Shown: positions 50,006-64,000 of the stretch, piece by piece
How the letters are laid out: the number at the start of each line of letters is the position of its first letter
Numbering within the stretch: the stretch's first letter is position 1
Origin: Vibrio mimicus CAIM 602
GTDB taxonomy: Bacteria > Pseudomonadota > Gammaproteobacteria > Enterobacterales > Vibrionaceae
Direction of reading: 5' to 3'
DNA: 64,000 nucleotides
Assembly (NCBI RefSeq): GCF_000338875.1
Contig: NZ_AOMO01000028.1
Coordinates: 1-64,000, forward strand
Notes under the pieces: generated by a model
What the model was told of the DNA's origin: nothing
The model's input: only the letters and a program-made list of their open reading frames with translations
Databases searched by the model: none
Made by a program: the position numbers and the translations under genes

Positions 50006-51547
50006 ATGCAACTTAATTCCACGGAAATTAGCGATCTGATCAAACAACGTATTGAATCTTTCAATGTTGTTAGTGAAGCTCGCAACGAAGGTACTATCGT
50101 ATCGGTAAGCGACGGTATCATTCGTATTCACGGTCTTGCAGATATTATGCAAGGTGAAATGATTGAATTACCGGGCAACCGTTATGCACTGGCACTGAAC
50201 CTTGAGCGTGACTCGGTGGGTGCGGTAGTAATGGGTCCATACGCTGACCTGCGTGAAGGCATGAAAGTAACAGGTACTGGCCGTATTTTGGAAGTTCCTG
50301 TTGGTCCTGAATTGCTGGGTCGTGTAGTTAACACACTGGGTGAGCCTATTGATGGTAAAGGCCCAATCGGTGCAAAACTGACTTCACCTGTTGAAGTTAT
50401 CGCACCGGGTGTTATCGATCGTAAATCGGTTGATCAACCTGTTCAGACTGGTTACAAATCAGTTGACTCGATGATCCCAATCGGCCGTGGCCAGCGTGAG
50501 CTGATCATCGGTGACCGTCAAACAGGTAAAACTGCTTTGGCGATTGACGCGATCATCAACCAGAAAAACTCTGGTATTTACTCTATCTATGTTGCTATCG
50601 GTCAGAAAGCTTCAACTATTGCGAACGTGGTTCGTAAACTGGAAGAGCACGGCGCACTGAAAAACACCATTGTTGTGGTGGCATCTGCGTCAGAATCTGC
50701 TGCACTGCAATACCTCGCACCTTACTCAGGTTGTGCGATGGGTGAATACTTCCGCGATCGCGGTGAAGATGCTCTGATTGTGTACGATGACCTGTCTAAA
50801 CAGGCTGTTGCTTACCGTCAAATCTCACTGCTTCTGCGTCGTCCACCAGGTCGTGAAGCTTTCCCTGGCGACGTATTCTACCTCCACTCTCGTCTGCTAG
50901 AGCGTGCTGCTCGTGTAAATGAAGAGTACGTAGAGCGTTTCACTAAGGGTGAAGTGAAAGGTAAGACTGGTTCTCTAACTGCTCTGCCAATCATCGAAAC
51001 TCAAGCAGGTGACGTATCGGCATTCGTACCGACTAACGTAATCTCGATCACTGATGGTCAGATCTTCCTACAAACTGAGCTGTTCAACGCGGGCGTACGT
51101 CCAGCGGTTGACCCAGGTATCTCAGTTTCTCGTGTAGGTGGTGCAGCGCAAACCAAGATCGTTAAGAAGCTCTCTGGCGGTATCCGTACTGCTCTGGCTG
51201 CTTACCGTGAACTGGCGGCGTTTGCTCAGTTCTCTTCTGATTTGGATGAAGCGACCAAGCGTCAGCTGACTCACGGTCAGAAAGTAACTGAACTGATGAA
51301 ACAGAAACAGTATGCGCCTATGTCTGTATTTGATCAGGCACTGGTTATCTTTGCTGCGGAACGTGGCTATCTGACAGACGTAGACCTGAATAAGGTTCTC
51401 GACTTCGAAGCTGCTCTACTATCGTATGCTCGTGCTCATTACGCTGAATTGGCAGCGCAAATCGACAAGACGGGTGCTTACAACGATGAGATCGAAGCTC
51501 AGCTGAAGAAGCTGGTTGACGATTTCAAAGCAACCCAAACTTGGTAA
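50006..51547 (+). CDS. atpA: ATP synthase F1 subunit alpha
   Basis: 513 aa from [22 protein letters not shown] 50006 has TTGGAG directly upstream and gives the family length. P-loop [13 protein letters not shown] (near residue 169), and signature [17 protein letters not shown] (near 363). It carries the non-catalytic nucleotide sites and alternates with beta in the hexamer. Confidence 0.98.
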   Translation: MQLNSTEISDLIKQRIESFNVVSEARNEGTIVSVSDGIIRIHGLADIMQGEMIELPGNRYALALNLERDSVGAVVMGPYADLREGMKVTGTGRILEVPVGPELLGRVVNTLGEPIDGKGPIGAKLTSPVEVIAPGVIDRKSVDQPVQTGYKSVDSMIPIGRGQRELIIGDRQTGKTALAIDAIINQKNSGIYSIYVAIGQKASTIANVVRKLEEHGALKNTIVVVASASESAALQYLAPYSGCAMGEYFRDRGEDALIVYDDLSKQAVAYRQISLLLRRPPGREAFPGDVFYLHSRLLERAARVNEEYVERFTKGEVKGKTGSLTALPIIETQAGDVSAFVPTNVISITDGQIFLQTELFNAGVRPAVDPGISVSRVGGAAQTKIVKKLSGGIRTALAAYRELAAFAQFSSDLDEATKRQLTHGQKVTELMKQKQYAPMSVFDQALVIFAAERGYLTDVDLNKVLDFEAALLSYARAHYAELAAQIDKTGAYNDEIEAQLKKLVDDFKATQTW

Positions 51548-51591
51548 TGAGGTCGGTGGCAGTTTCTGCCACCAACTAACGGAGAGTAACG

Positions 51592-52458
51592 ATGGCCGGC
51601 GCAAAAGAGATACGTACTAAGATCGGGAGTGTGAAAAGCACTCAGAAGATTACGAAAGCGATGGAAATGGTGGCTGCTTCTAAAATGCGTCGTTCACAGG
51701 ACGCAATGGAGTCATCACGCCCTTACGCACAAACAATACGTAAAGTGATCGGTCATGTCGCCAACGCAAGTCTAGAGTATCGTCATCCGTATCTAGAAGA
51801 GCGTGAAGCGAAGCGAGTTGGTTACATCATTATTTCTACAGACCGCGGTTTGTGTGGTGGCTTGAACATTAACCTGTTCAAAAAAGCGATCACCGATATG
51901 CAAACCTGGAAAGAAAAAGGTGCGCAAATTGAGTTGGCGATTATCGGCTCTAAAGCAACCTCCTTTTTCAACAACAGCGGCGCGAAAGTAGCGGCTCAGG
52001 TTTCTGGTTTGGGTGATAGCCCAAGCTTAGAAGATCTGATCGGCTCGGTTGGCGTGATGCTGAAGAAATACGATAAAGGCGAATTAGATCGCCTCTATCT
52101 GGTGTTCAACCAGTTTGTGAACACCATGGTGCAAAAACCAAAGATCGATCAATTGCTACCTTTGCCAAAATCGGACAGCGAAGATATGCAGCGTGGTCAC
52201 ATGTGGGATTACATCTACGAACCAGAACCGAAGCCTCTGTTGGATGCGCTTTTACTGCGCTTCATCGAGTCACAGGTTTACCAAGGTGTTGTAGAGAACC
52301 TAGCGTGTGAGCAAGCAGCCCGAATGGTTGCGATGAAAGCTGCTACCGATAACGCGAGCAACCTGATTGATGATTTACAACTTGTGTACAACAAAGCCCG
52401 TCAGGCTGCGATTACACAAGAATTGTCGGAAATCGTAGGCGGCGCGGCTGCGGTTTAA
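51592..52458 (+). CDS. atpG: ATP synthase F1 subunit gamma
   Basis: 288 aa. Terminal helices form the central rotor coiled coil: [20 protein letters not shown] at the N-terminus and [15 protein letters not shown] at the C-terminus. The family block [16 protein letters not shown] is near residue 82. GGAGAG precedes the start. Confidence 0.97.
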   Translation: MAGAKEIRTKIGSVKSTQKITKAMEMVAASKMRRSQDAMESSRPYAQTIRKVIGHVANASLEYRHPYLEEREAKRVGYIIISTDRGLCGGLNINLFKKAITDMQTWKEKGAQIELAIIGSKATSFFNNSGAKVAAQVSGLGDSPSLEDLIGSVGVMLKKYDKGELDRLYLVFNQFVNTMVQKPKIDQLLPLPKSDSEDMQRGHMWDYIYEPEPKPLLDALLLRFIESQVYQGVVENLACEQAARMVAMKAATDNASNLIDDLQLVYNKARQAAITQELSEIVGGAAAV

Positions 52459-52468
52459 GCTTAGGTAA

Positions 52469-53896
<1,428 letters not shown>

Positions 53897-53914
53897 GGCT
53901 GACTAGGAGGCGAT

Positions 53915-54337
53915 ATGGCAGCAATAACCTTTCATCTGGACGTTGTGAGCGCAGAGAAAAAACTGTTCTCTGGCTTGGTTGAAACGTTTCAGGTGACCGG
54001 TAGCGAAGGTGAGCTGGGTATTTTCCACGGCCATACACCGCTGCTGACCGCTATCAAGCCTGGTATGGTGCGTATTGTGAAACTGCACGGCCACGAAGAG
54101 TACATTTATGTCTCTGGTGGTATTGTTGAGGTTCAGCCGGGCACAGCAACTGTGTTGGCAGATACCGCAATTCGTGGAGAAGATCTGGACGCAGCTAAGG
54201 CAGAAGAAGCCAAACGTCGTGCGGAAGAGCGTATTCTCAACCAGCATGGCGATATGGACTTTGCACAAGCGGCCAGTGAACTGGCTAAAGCCATCGCACA
54301 GCTTCGCGTGATTGAACTGACGAAAAAACGTCGTTAA
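53915..54337 (+). CDS. atpC: ATP synthase F1 subunit epsilon
   Basis: 140 aa. N-terminal beta-sandwich ([59 protein letters not shown]) and a C-terminal helical hairpin that inhibits ATP hydrolysis. AGGAGGC precedes the ATG. Last gene of the atp operon. Confidence 0.97.
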
Positions 54338-54355
54338 TTATGCAAATAAGCTGAT

Positions 54356-54384
54356 AAAAAGCCTGACATGTGTCAGGCTTTTTT
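54356..54384 (+). terminator. Terminator of the atp operon
   Basis: AAAAAGCCTGACA/TGTCAGGCTTTTTT stem with a two-to-four-base loop. Confidence 0.9.
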
Positions 54385-54523
54385 GTCTCTTTTTTGATAG
54401 CAATTGTGCGAGATATTGTGATGTTATGGGATGTTTTTCGTCCCGTTATTGAGTGATTACCAGTAAATAAACCCTATTTTCTATGAAAATAATCGCTCTT
54501 CTTATTTTCGAGATAATCGGCAA

Positions 54524-54552
54524 TTAACTATTTTAGGTTTGCTGTTTAGAAT
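54524..54552 (+). promoter_or_regulatory. Probable glmU promoter
   Basis: TTAACT (54524-54529), 17-base spacer, TAGAAT (54547-54552), 32 bases before the glmU ATG. Confidence 0.6.
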
Positions 54553-54584
54553 ACGACGCAGAAAAATGACTAGGTAGATAACAA

Positions 54585-55946
54585 ATGAAATTCAGTACGG
54601 TAATTCTCGCGGCAGGGAAAGGAACTCGTATGCACTCTAATATGCCGAAGGTGCTGCATACATTAGCTGGTAAACCTATGGTGAAACACGTTATTGATAC
54701 GTGTAACAACTTAGGTGCGCAAAATATTCATCTGGTTTATGGCCATGGTGGCGACCAGATGCAGCAAGCTCTGGTGAATGAGAACGTCAATTGGGTTTTG
54801 CAAGCGCAGCAACTCGGTACTGGTCATGCTGTGGATCAAGCCTCTCCGCACTTCCAAGATGATGAAAAAATCTTGATTCTGTACGGTGATGTTCCGCTGA
54901 TTTCAGAAGACACTATTGAAAGTTTACTTGAAGCGCAACCAACCGATGGTATTGCTCTATTGACGGTTGTGCTTGATGACCCAACGGGTTATGGCCGTAT
55001 CGTACGTAAACGTGGCCCTGTGGTGGCGATCGTTGAGCAAAAAGATGCCAGCGAAGAGCAAAAGCTGATCAAAGAAGTCAACACCGGAGTGTTGGTGGCT
55101 ACAGGCCGTGATCTCAAGCGTTGGCTGGCAGGCTTAAACAATAATAACGCGCAAGGTGAATACTACCTGACCGACGTGATTGCTGCAGCACACGATGAAG
55201 GCCGCGCGGTTGAAGCGGTACACCCTTCACACTCAATTGAAGTGGAAGGGGTGAATGATCGCATTCAGTTAGCTCGTCTTGAGCGTGCTTTCCAAGCTCG
55301 TCAGGCGAAGAAGCTGCTTGAGCAAGGTGTGATGTTGCGCGATCCGGCACGATTTGATCTGCGTGGTGCTTTGCAGTGCGGCTCAGATGTGGAAATCGAT
55401 GTTAACGTGATCATCGAAGGTAATGTTTCGATCGGCAACAACGTGGTGATTGGCGCGGGCTCAATTCTCAAAGATTGTGAGATTGACGATAACACTGTGA
55501 TCCGCCCATACAGCGTAATTGAAGGCGCGACTGTCGGTGAAAACTGTACGGTTGGGCCGTTTACTCGTCTACGTCCAGGAGCAGAGCTGCACGATGACGC
55601 TCATGTCGGCAACTTTGTTGAGATGAAAAATGCCCGTCTTGGTGAAGGTTCAAAAGCCAATCACCTGACTTATCTTGGCGATGCTGAAATTGGCAAAGGC
55701 GTGAATGTGGGCGCAGGTGTGATCACCTGTAACTACGATGGTGCAAATAAACACAAAACCGTGATTGGTGATGATGTGTTTGTAGGTTCTGATTGTCAGC
55801 TCGTTGCGCCTGTGACGATTGGTAACGGTGCGACCATTGGTGCTGGTACTACCCTGACTAAGAATGTGGCTGAGGGGGAGTTAGTTATCACTCGCGCACC
55901 AGAGCGTAAAATTGCTGGCTGGCAGCGTCCGGTGAAAAAGAAATAA
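54585..55946 (+). CDS. glmU: Bifunctional GlmU: GlcN-1-P acetyltransferase / GlcNAc-1-P uridylyltransferase
   Basis: 453 aa. The N-terminal uridylyltransferase domain has [18 protein letters not shown] (near residue 8) and QQLGTGHAV. The C-terminal left-handed beta-helix of hexapeptide repeats (about 250-440) has the acetyl-CoA site region [17 protein letters not shown] and [14 protein letters not shown]. It makes UDP-GlcNAc for peptidoglycan and LPS. Next to the atp operon, as in E. coli. Confidence 0.98.
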   Translation: MKFSTVILAAGKGTRMHSNMPKVLHTLAGKPMVKHVIDTCNNLGAQNIHLVYGHGGDQMQQALVNENVNWVLQAQQLGTGHAVDQASPHFQDDEKILILYGDVPLISEDTIESLLEAQPTDGIALLTVVLDDPTGYGRIVRKRGPVVAIVEQKDASEEQKLIKEVNTGVLVATGRDLKRWLAGLNNNNAQGEYYLTDVIAAAHDEGRAVEAVHPSHSIEVEGVNDRIQLARLERAFQARQAKKLLEQGVMLRDPARFDLRGALQCGSDVEIDVNVIIEGNVSIGNNVVIGAGSILKDCEIDDNTVIRPYSVIEGATVGENCTVGPFTRLRPGAELHDDAHVGNFVEMKNARLGEGSKANHLTYLGDAEIGKGVNVGAGVITCNYDGANKHKTVIGDDVFVGSDCQLVAPVTIGNGATIGAGTTLTKNVAEGELVITRAPERKIAGWQRPVKKK

Positions 55947-55959
55947 TTGAACTGATTGA

Positions 55960-55987
55960 AAAAAGAGCCGCATTCGCGGCTCTTTTT
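55960..55987. terminator. Bidirectional terminator between glmU and punC
   Basis: AAAAAGAGCCGC/GCGGCTCTTTTT stem with an ATTC loop, symmetric, between convergent genes. Confidence 0.9.
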
Positions 55988-56007
55988 GTATTACTCAGAG
56001 TTCTATT

Positions 56008-57210
56008 TTATTCATCACTGACAACGCGTGAATTATCCGGCGTAGTGAACTGTTCGCGCAATGTACGGTTGGAAAGTACATAGCCTAACCACAAACCACC
56101 AGTACAAAGCACAATAGCAATACCCGTTACTGGCTGAGCTTGGCTGGCCATTGCCGCTACCAGAGCACTGGATAAACTGCTGACACTGATCTGTAAGCTA
56201 TTTTGTAATCCTGCTGCCGTTGCTGGACTTTGTTTGGCACTGGATAAAGCACGGTTAACCACAATCGGGTAAAGCGCACCATTGGCTACTGCAATCAAGC
56301 AGAATGGAGCCAAAATTGGCCAAATCGAGCTGAGCGTCCATTGTGACGCGACAAAAATCATCGCGGCTGAGAGAGTAAACAGTGCAATCAACTGCTTGAG
56401 CACCAACTCATCACCGTATTTTTGTACCGCTTTCTTACCTAGATAACCACCGACCATGAAAGCAATGGTTTGTGGAATGAAGCTCAAGCCAATATCACGC
56501 GCTTGATAGCCAAGCTGCGCCATGATTTCTGGCATCCCGGTCAGGTAGGCAAAAAATGCTGCCGATGCACAAGCAAACATCATCACATTGCCCAGATAGG
56601 TTTTGCTTTTCAGTAAACCTTTAATGTCTTGCGCGATGGAAGTGGTTTTTGGCTCTGCCACCTCATTGGTTTGTAAGCTCGTACTCACCACCAAAACAAT
56701 ACCCATCAAGGTTAAGGTTAAAAAGATGCTGTGCCAGCCAAAGTGATCCGCCAGTACCACACCCAATTGTGGTGCCAGTGCTGGAGACAGCGCCACCAGT
56801 GGCATGATGGTGGCAAACAGTTGCTGGCTCACCGAGCTTGGGTAACGTTTGATCACCATAGCTTGCCAAATGACGGCTGGTGCACATACACCAATAGCCT
56901 GGATAAAGCGCAGCAGCAATAGTTGCCATACCGTGGTGCAGAAAGCGAGTCCGGCAGAGGCTATAGTAAAGACTAACAATCCAGCAATCAGCGTATTGCG
57001 ATGGCCAAATTTGTCAGAAGCTAACCCCCACATCAATTGCCCGAGAGCCATACCAACCAAGAACACCGTCAAGGATAAGGCGATTTGTTCTGGGCCGGTG
57101 GCAAAAGCGGTTTCCATCATTTTAAACGCAGGCAGATACATGTCGGTTGCGATAAAACCGAGCATGGAGAGTGCCGAGAGATAAACCAACTGGAAGAAGG
57201 AGACTTTCAT
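56008..57210 (-). CDS. punC: Bcr/CflA-type MFS transporter, PunC (YdhC)-like
   Basis: 400 aa from MKVSFFQLVYLSALSMLGFI; this start lines up exactly with E. coli PunC as I recall it, though an ATG five codons upstream (57225) is in frame. Twelve membrane segments; the motifs FIATDMYLPAF, LMWGLASDKFGHRNTLIAGL (MFS motif A) and QAIGVCAPAVIWQA are conserved. E. coli PunC imports purine nucleosides and is activated by the LysR protein PunR, whose homologue is encoded divergently here. Confidence 0.88.
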   Translation of the reverse strand: MKVSFFQLVYLSALSMLGFIATDMYLPAFKMMETAFATGPEQIALSLTVFLVGMALGQLMWGLASDKFGHRNTLIAGLLVFTIASAGLAFCTTVWQLLLLRFIQAIGVCAPAVIWQAMVIKRYPSSVSQQLFATIMPLVALSPALAPQLGVVLADHFGWHSIFLTLTLMGIVLVVSTSLQTNEVAEPKTTSIAQDIKGLLKSKTYLGNVMMFACASAAFFAYLTGMPEIMAQLGYQARDIGLSFIPQTIAFMVGGYLGKKAVQKYGDELVLKQLIALFTLSAAMIFVASQWTLSSIWPILAPFCLIAVANGALYPIVVNRALSSAKQSPATAAGLQNSLQISVSSLSSALVAAMASQAQPVTGIAIVLCTGGLWLGYVLSNRTLREQFTTPDNSRVVSDE

Positions 57211-57335
57211 TTGTTTAATATCCATCAAAATTATTCACACATGTTTTTTCAGTATCCATTGGCGTGAGCCAGGATTTTACTGTACTCACATTCTATTTTT
57301 GTCTGATGATGAAGAGAAACGGCAAATTTTTAGGT

Positions 57336-57356
57336 TATCATTCAAAAAATTTGATA
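57336..57356. promoter_or_regulatory. Candidate PunR operator
   Basis: TATCA-N11-TGATA (57336-57340 and 57352-57356) encloses TCAAA-AAA-TTTGA, a nested LysR-type dyad between punC and punR. It lies 12 bases before the punR start, suggesting autoregulation as well. Confidence 0.5.
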
Positions 57357-57367
57357 GGTGGTGAGTG

Positions 57368-58273
57368 ATGTTTTCTAAATCCTCTTTGGAAATGTTGGAC
57401 GCTGTGGCGCGTTTGGGCAGTTTTACTGCGGCGGCAGAGGTGCTGCACAAAGTGCCTTCGGCGATCAGCTACAGTGTGCGCCAGATTGAGAGCGAGCTTG
57501 GTGTTGTGCTGTTTCAGCGTTTGCCACGTAAGGTGGAACTGACTCCGGCGGGTGAGCTGTTTATGCTTGAAGCAAGGCAGTTATTGCGCCAGATGGAGGA
57601 GATCCGTGCGCAAACCAAACGCGCTGCGCATGGTTGGCGTAAAACCTTAAAAGTAACACTCGATAACGTAGTCAAGCTGGATAAGATGAAGCCGATGGTG
57701 GAAGCCTTCTACCAAACTTTTGATTTCGCCGAGCTACAGATCAACATGGAAGTGTTCAACGGCTCGTGGGAAGCGATTGCACAAGGCCGCGCCGATATTG
57801 TTATTGGCGCAACAGCAGCAGTACCAGTTGGTGGCGATTTTGAAGTGCGCGATATGGGCATTCTCGACTGGGCATTTGTGATGTCCCCCAATCATCCTTG
57901 TGTGCGTGAGCAGAATTTGAGTGAAGAGTTTATCAGTCAGTTTTTAGCCATCTGTTTGGATGATACCTCAAGCGTGCTACCCAAACGTCATACTGAGCAC
58001 TATCCGAAACAGCGCCGCTTGCTATTGCCAAACTGGTACAGTGCGATAGAAAGTTTAAAGAGTGGGTTAGGCGTGGGCTATATGCCAAGACATATGGCGC
58101 AGCCGCTGCTTGCTAGTGGGCAGTTGGTGGAGAAAGTGCTGCCAGATGAAAAGCCGCTTAGTCGTTGCTGCTTAGTGTGGCGCAAAGATGATAACCACAA
58201 ATTGATTGAGTGGATGGTGAATTATCTGGGCAGTAGCGATCAACTTTATAGTGATTGGCTTCAGGCTAAATAA
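57368..58273 (+). CDS. punR: LysR regulator PunR (YdhB)-like
   Basis: 301 aa from ATG 57368 with AGGTGGTGAG upstream; an in-frame GTG directly before is less likely. The HTH AVARLGSFTAAAEVLHKVPS-AISYSVRQIE closely follows E. coli PunR (VPSAVSYTVRQLE), as do EVFNGSWEAIAQGRADIVIG, RDMGILDWAFVM and CCLVWRKDDN. Divergent from punC, same as in E. coli. PunR senses hypoxanthine and guanine-type purines and activates punC there. Confidence 0.88.
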   Translation: MFSKSSLEMLDAVARLGSFTAAAEVLHKVPSAISYSVRQIESELGVVLFQRLPRKVELTPAGELFMLEARQLLRQMEEIRAQTKRAAHGWRKTLKVTLDNVVKLDKMKPMVEAFYQTFDFAELQINMEVFNGSWEAIAQGRADIVIGATAAVPVGGDFEVRDMGILDWAFVMSPNHPCVREQNLSEEFISQFLAICLDDTSSVLPKRHTEHYPKQRRLLLPNWYSAIESLKSGLGVGYMPRHMAQPLLASGQLVEKVLPDEKPLSRCCLVWRKDDNHKLIEWMVNYLGSSDQLYSDWLQAK

Positions 58274-58282
58274 CTCAATAAG

Positions 58283-58308
58283 AAGAGCCAGCAGCGCTGG
58301 CTCTTAAA
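58283..58308. terminator. Terminator between punR and fadA
   Basis: AAGAGCCAGC/GCTGGCTCTT perfect stem with a three-base loop between convergent genes; T/A tracts on both sides are modest. Confidence 0.75.
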
Positions 58309-58337
58309 ATACTCCTCTGAGAGAGGTAACTGAATGG

Positions 58338-61699
<3,362 letters not shown>

Positions 61700-61760
61700 T
61701 GTCTATCTCCGTGACATACAATCAGTGATTGCGTGAGAGAGCGGTTATTGTTGTCATATT

Positions 61761-61773
61761 CTGGTTTGACCAG
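61761..61773. promoter_or_regulatory. FadR-like operator upstream of fadB
   Basis: CTGGTTTGACCAG matches the FadR core TGGTCNGACCA with one change and sits about 62 bases upstream of the fadB start, where FadR would block transcription until acyl-CoA binds. Confidence 0.75.
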
Positions 61774-61915
61774 TTAATTTAGTGTGAACCGGAGAATGGT
61801 TAATTTCAATACATTTTTTAAACAACTGTTTAACATTGTGCGCTGTCGCTGAGAGTCGTTATTTCGAATGCATATCATGCTAGACTGTGCCACTTTATTT
61901 TTGAGCGCTCGAATC

Positions 61916-62551
61916 ATGAACCTTCAGCCGTATCTCATTCCTGCTGAACCCACTCAGTTTGAAGAAGAGATCAAAAAAAGCCTCTTTATTACTTATCTGG
62001 CACACACTCCGGGTATCGACTCGGCGAAAGCTTTTGTCGAAGAGATAAAGCGTCTCCATGCCGATGCACGGCATAATTGCTGGGCATTTGTGGCCGGTCG
62101 ACCGCAAGATTCTATGTTGTGGGGATTTAGTGATGATGGGGAACCATCCGGTACTGCAGGTAAGCCAATATTGGCTCAACTTACTGGCAGTGGCGTGGGA
62201 GAGATCACCGCGGTGGTCACGCGTTATTATGGCGGTGTATTGTTAGGAACGGGTGGGCTCGTTAAAGCCTATGGTGGTGGAGTGCAGCAAGCGCTCAAGC
62301 TACTTCAAACTATTGAGAAAAAAATCACCACATCTGTGCACCTGACGCTAGACTACGCCATGATTCCATTACTTCATTCCTTGATGGCGCAATTCTCAGC
62401 CACTGAAATGGAGGCTCACTATAATGAACAAGTACAGTTGGTCGTGGAATTAGAAGCGTTGCAATGCGATGCCTTCATACAAGCCGTGATCAATAAAAGT
62501 GGCGCGAAAATACAGGTGAACAGCTCACCAGAACACACTGTCAGAACTTAG
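61916..62551 (+). CDS. yigZ: IMPACT/YigZ family protein
   Basis: 211 aa from MNLQPYLIPAEPTQFEEEIK; an in-frame ATG 16 codons upstream (61868) is less likely by family comparison, and neither has a strong ribosome site. The UPF0029 N-terminal domain is conserved: KSLFITYLAHTPGID, GFSDDGEPSGTAGKPILAQL and VTRYYGGVLLGTGGLVKAYG; the C-terminal part is an EF-G-V-like domain. Related eukaryotic IMPACT proteins bind translation regulators; the bacterial function is not known. It lies between fadBA and trkH, as in E. coli. Confidence 0.92.
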   Translation: MNLQPYLIPAEPTQFEEEIKKSLFITYLAHTPGIDSAKAFVEEIKRLHADARHNCWAFVAGRPQDSMLWGFSDDGEPSGTAGKPILAQLTGSGVGEITAVVTRYYGGVLLGTGGLVKAYGGGVQQALKLLQTIEKKITTSVHLTLDYAMIPLLHSLMAQFSATEMEAHYNEQVQLVVELEALQCDAFIQAVINKSGAKIQVNSSPEHTVRT

Positions 62552-62570
62552 CGAGTCAGCACAAACCATA

Positions 62571-64000
62571 ATGCAATTTCGTTCAATTATCCGTATTGTC
62601 GGGCTTCTGCTCGCTCTGTTTAGCGTTTCTATGCTTGCGCCTGCGTTGGTGGCTTTGATCTACCGCGATGGGGCGGGTGTACCGTTTGTCTCGACCTTTT
62701 TTGTGCTGCTGCTGTGTGGTGGCTTATTTTGGTTTCCTAACCGCCATCATAAACATGAATTAAAAGCACGAGATGGCTTTTTAATTGTCGTTTTGTTTTG
62801 GACGGTAATCGGTAGCGCGGGTTCGTTGCCTTTTCTGCTCGCGGCCGATCCTAACATCTCAGTGACCGATGCCTTCTTCGAATCCTTTTCGGCATTAACG
62901 ACCACGGGAGCCACCGTGATTGTGGGGTTAGATGAGCTCCCTAAAGCTATTCTTTTTTATCGCCAATTTTTGCAATGGTTTGGCGGCATGGGGATCATCG
63001 TACTCGCAGTAGCGATTTTGCCCGTGCTCGGCATCGGTGGTATGCAGTTGTATCGAGCTGAAATCCCTGGGCCAGTCAAAGACACCAAAGTGACTCCACG
63101 TATTGCGGAAACCGCGAAAGCACTCTGGTATATCTATTTAAGTTTGACCATTGCGTGTGCCGCTGCCTTTTGGCTGGCAGGGATGACTTTATTTGATGCC
63201 ATTTGTCATAGCTTCTCTACTATCGCCATCGGTGGCTTTTCTACCCATGATGCGAGTATTGGCTATTTCGATAGCTACGCGATTAACCTCATCACAGTGA
63301 TCTTTCTGCTGATTTCGTCGTGTAACTTCACTTTGCACTATGCCGCTTTTGCCAGTGGTGGGGTGCATCCGAAATACTATTGGCGCGATCCTGAGTTTCG
63401 CGCTTTCTTCGTCATCCAAATTCTGCTGTTTGTGATCTGCTTTTCTGTGTTGCTGAAGCACCACGCTTATGACAGCTTTTACCAAGCGTTTGACCAAGCG
63501 CTGTTTCAAACCGTATCTATTTCCACCACGGCTGGTTTTACCACAACTGGATTTTCGGACTGGCCGCTCTTTCTACCTGTGTTATTGCTGTTCTCTTCTT
63601 TTATAGGGGGGTGTGCGGGTTCAACAGGCGGCGGCATGAAAGTGATCCGTGTTTTGCTACTAACCCTACAAGGGGCACGGGAGATGAAACGCCTCGTTCA
63701 CCCACGCGCCATCTACCCGATCAAATTGGGTGGTAGGGCACTCTCGCAGCGCGTCGTGGATGCGGTATGGGGTTTCTTCTCCGCTTATGCGCTGGTATTT
63801 GTGGTTTGTATGCTTGCGTTAATCGCAACGGGAATGGATGAGCTCAGTGCATTTTCTGCGGTGGCCGCAACACTTAATAACTTAGGGCCAGGCCTGGGGG
63901 AAGTTGCCGTACATTTTGCGGATGTAAATGACAAAGCCAAATGGATTTTGATCGCATCTATGCTGTTTGGTCGCTTAGAAATATTTACTCTACTGATTCT
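62571..64000 (+). CDS. trkH: Trk potassium uptake membrane subunit TrkH, partial
   Basis: Starts MQFRSIIRIVGLLLALFSVS at ATG 62571, 19 bases after yigZ, and runs off the right edge (476 codons visible). Four pore-loop segments of the selectivity filter can be read: SALTTTGATVIVG, SFSTIAIGGFSTHD, SISTTAGFTTTGFS and AATLNNLGPGLGE. TrkH forms the K+-conducting dimer gated by TrkA. Nearly the whole protein (usual length about 485) is inside the window. Confidence 0.95.
   Translation, partial: MQFRSIIRIVGLLLALFSVSMLAPALVALIYRDGAGVPFVSTFFVLLLCGGLFWFPNRHHKHELKARDGFLIVVLFWTVIGSAGSLPFLLAADPNISVTDAFFESFSALTTTGATVIVGLDELPKAILFYRQFLQWFGGMGIIVLAVAILPVLGIGGMQLYRAEIPGPVKDTKVTPRIAETAKALWYIYLSLTIACAAAFWLAGMTLFDAICHSFSTIAIGGFSTHDASIGYFDSYAINLITVIFLLISSCNFTLHYAAFASGGVHPKYYWRDPEFRAFFVIQILLFVICFSVLLKHHAYDSFYQAFDQALFQTVSISTTAGFTTTGFSDWPLFLPVLLLFSSFIGGCAGSTGGGMKVIRVLLLTLQGAREMKRLVHPRAIYPIKLGGRALSQRVVDAVWGFFSAYALVFVVCMLALIATGMDELSAFSAVAATLNNLGPGLGEVAVHFADVNDKAKWILIASMLFGRLEIFTLLI

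Overview
This window looks like chromosome I of a bacterium in the Vibrio cholerae clade (V. cholerae or a close relative such as V. mimicus or V. metoecus). The gene order, protein lengths (DnaA 467 aa, MnmG 631 aa, MnmE 453 aa) and sequences match what I remember of that chromosome around its replication origin. The DsbA signal peptide and scattered residues differ from the TcpG sequence I recall, so I do not assign a species. No rRNA, tRNA, CRISPR array, transposase or phage gene was recognised.

Layout. 1-6.6 kb: a TrhA-like membrane protein (partial), a Spo0M-like protein, yihD, ccoG, srkA, dsbA and a frameshifted yihG. 6.6-15 kb: comM and a complete ilvGMEDA operon with leader peptide and attenuator. 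15-19 kb: acuI, a LysR regulator, two small membrane proteins, tusA and mneA, the last under a yybP-ykoY-type Mn2+ riboswitch. 19-25 kb: glyQS, a frameshifted avtA, and ibpA with a sigma-32 promoter and ROSE-like leader. 25-31.6 kb: gyrB-recF-dnaN-dnaA on the minus strand. 31.9-38.2 kb: a cystine-type amino-acid ABC transporter, then rpmH-rnpA-yidD-yidC-mnmE. 38.2-42.0 kb: an accessory block between mnmE and mioC (broken gabD, a DUF1330 protein, a DJ-1/PfpI protein, and a divergent LysR). 42.0-47.2 kb: mioC, oriC, mnmG-rsmG-parA-parB. 47.2-54.4 kb: the nine-gene atp operon, with atpI frameshifted. 54.5-64 kb: glmU, the punC/punR divergent pair, fadBA with a FadR-like operator, yigZ and a partial trkH.

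Most of the window is conserved core genome: replication initiation, segregation, tRNA modification, membrane insertion, ATP synthesis and branched-chain amino-acid synthesis. The regulatory RNA content is rich and readable: an ilv attenuator with an explicit antiterminator, a Mn2+ riboswitch, a heat-shock thermometer and many intrinsic terminators. oriC shows four consensus DnaA boxes, one near-consensus box, 15 GATC sites and three tandem GATCT-headed AT-rich 13-mer-like units.

The least ordinary part is the roughly 3.8 kb block next to oriC, which I read as a LysR-controlled aldehyde/electrophile stress module in decay. Four genes (yihG, avtA, gabD, atpI) each carry one single-base indel. 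Because atpI and yihG are normally intact, some of these may be sequence errors. I did not find a convincing new biological system.
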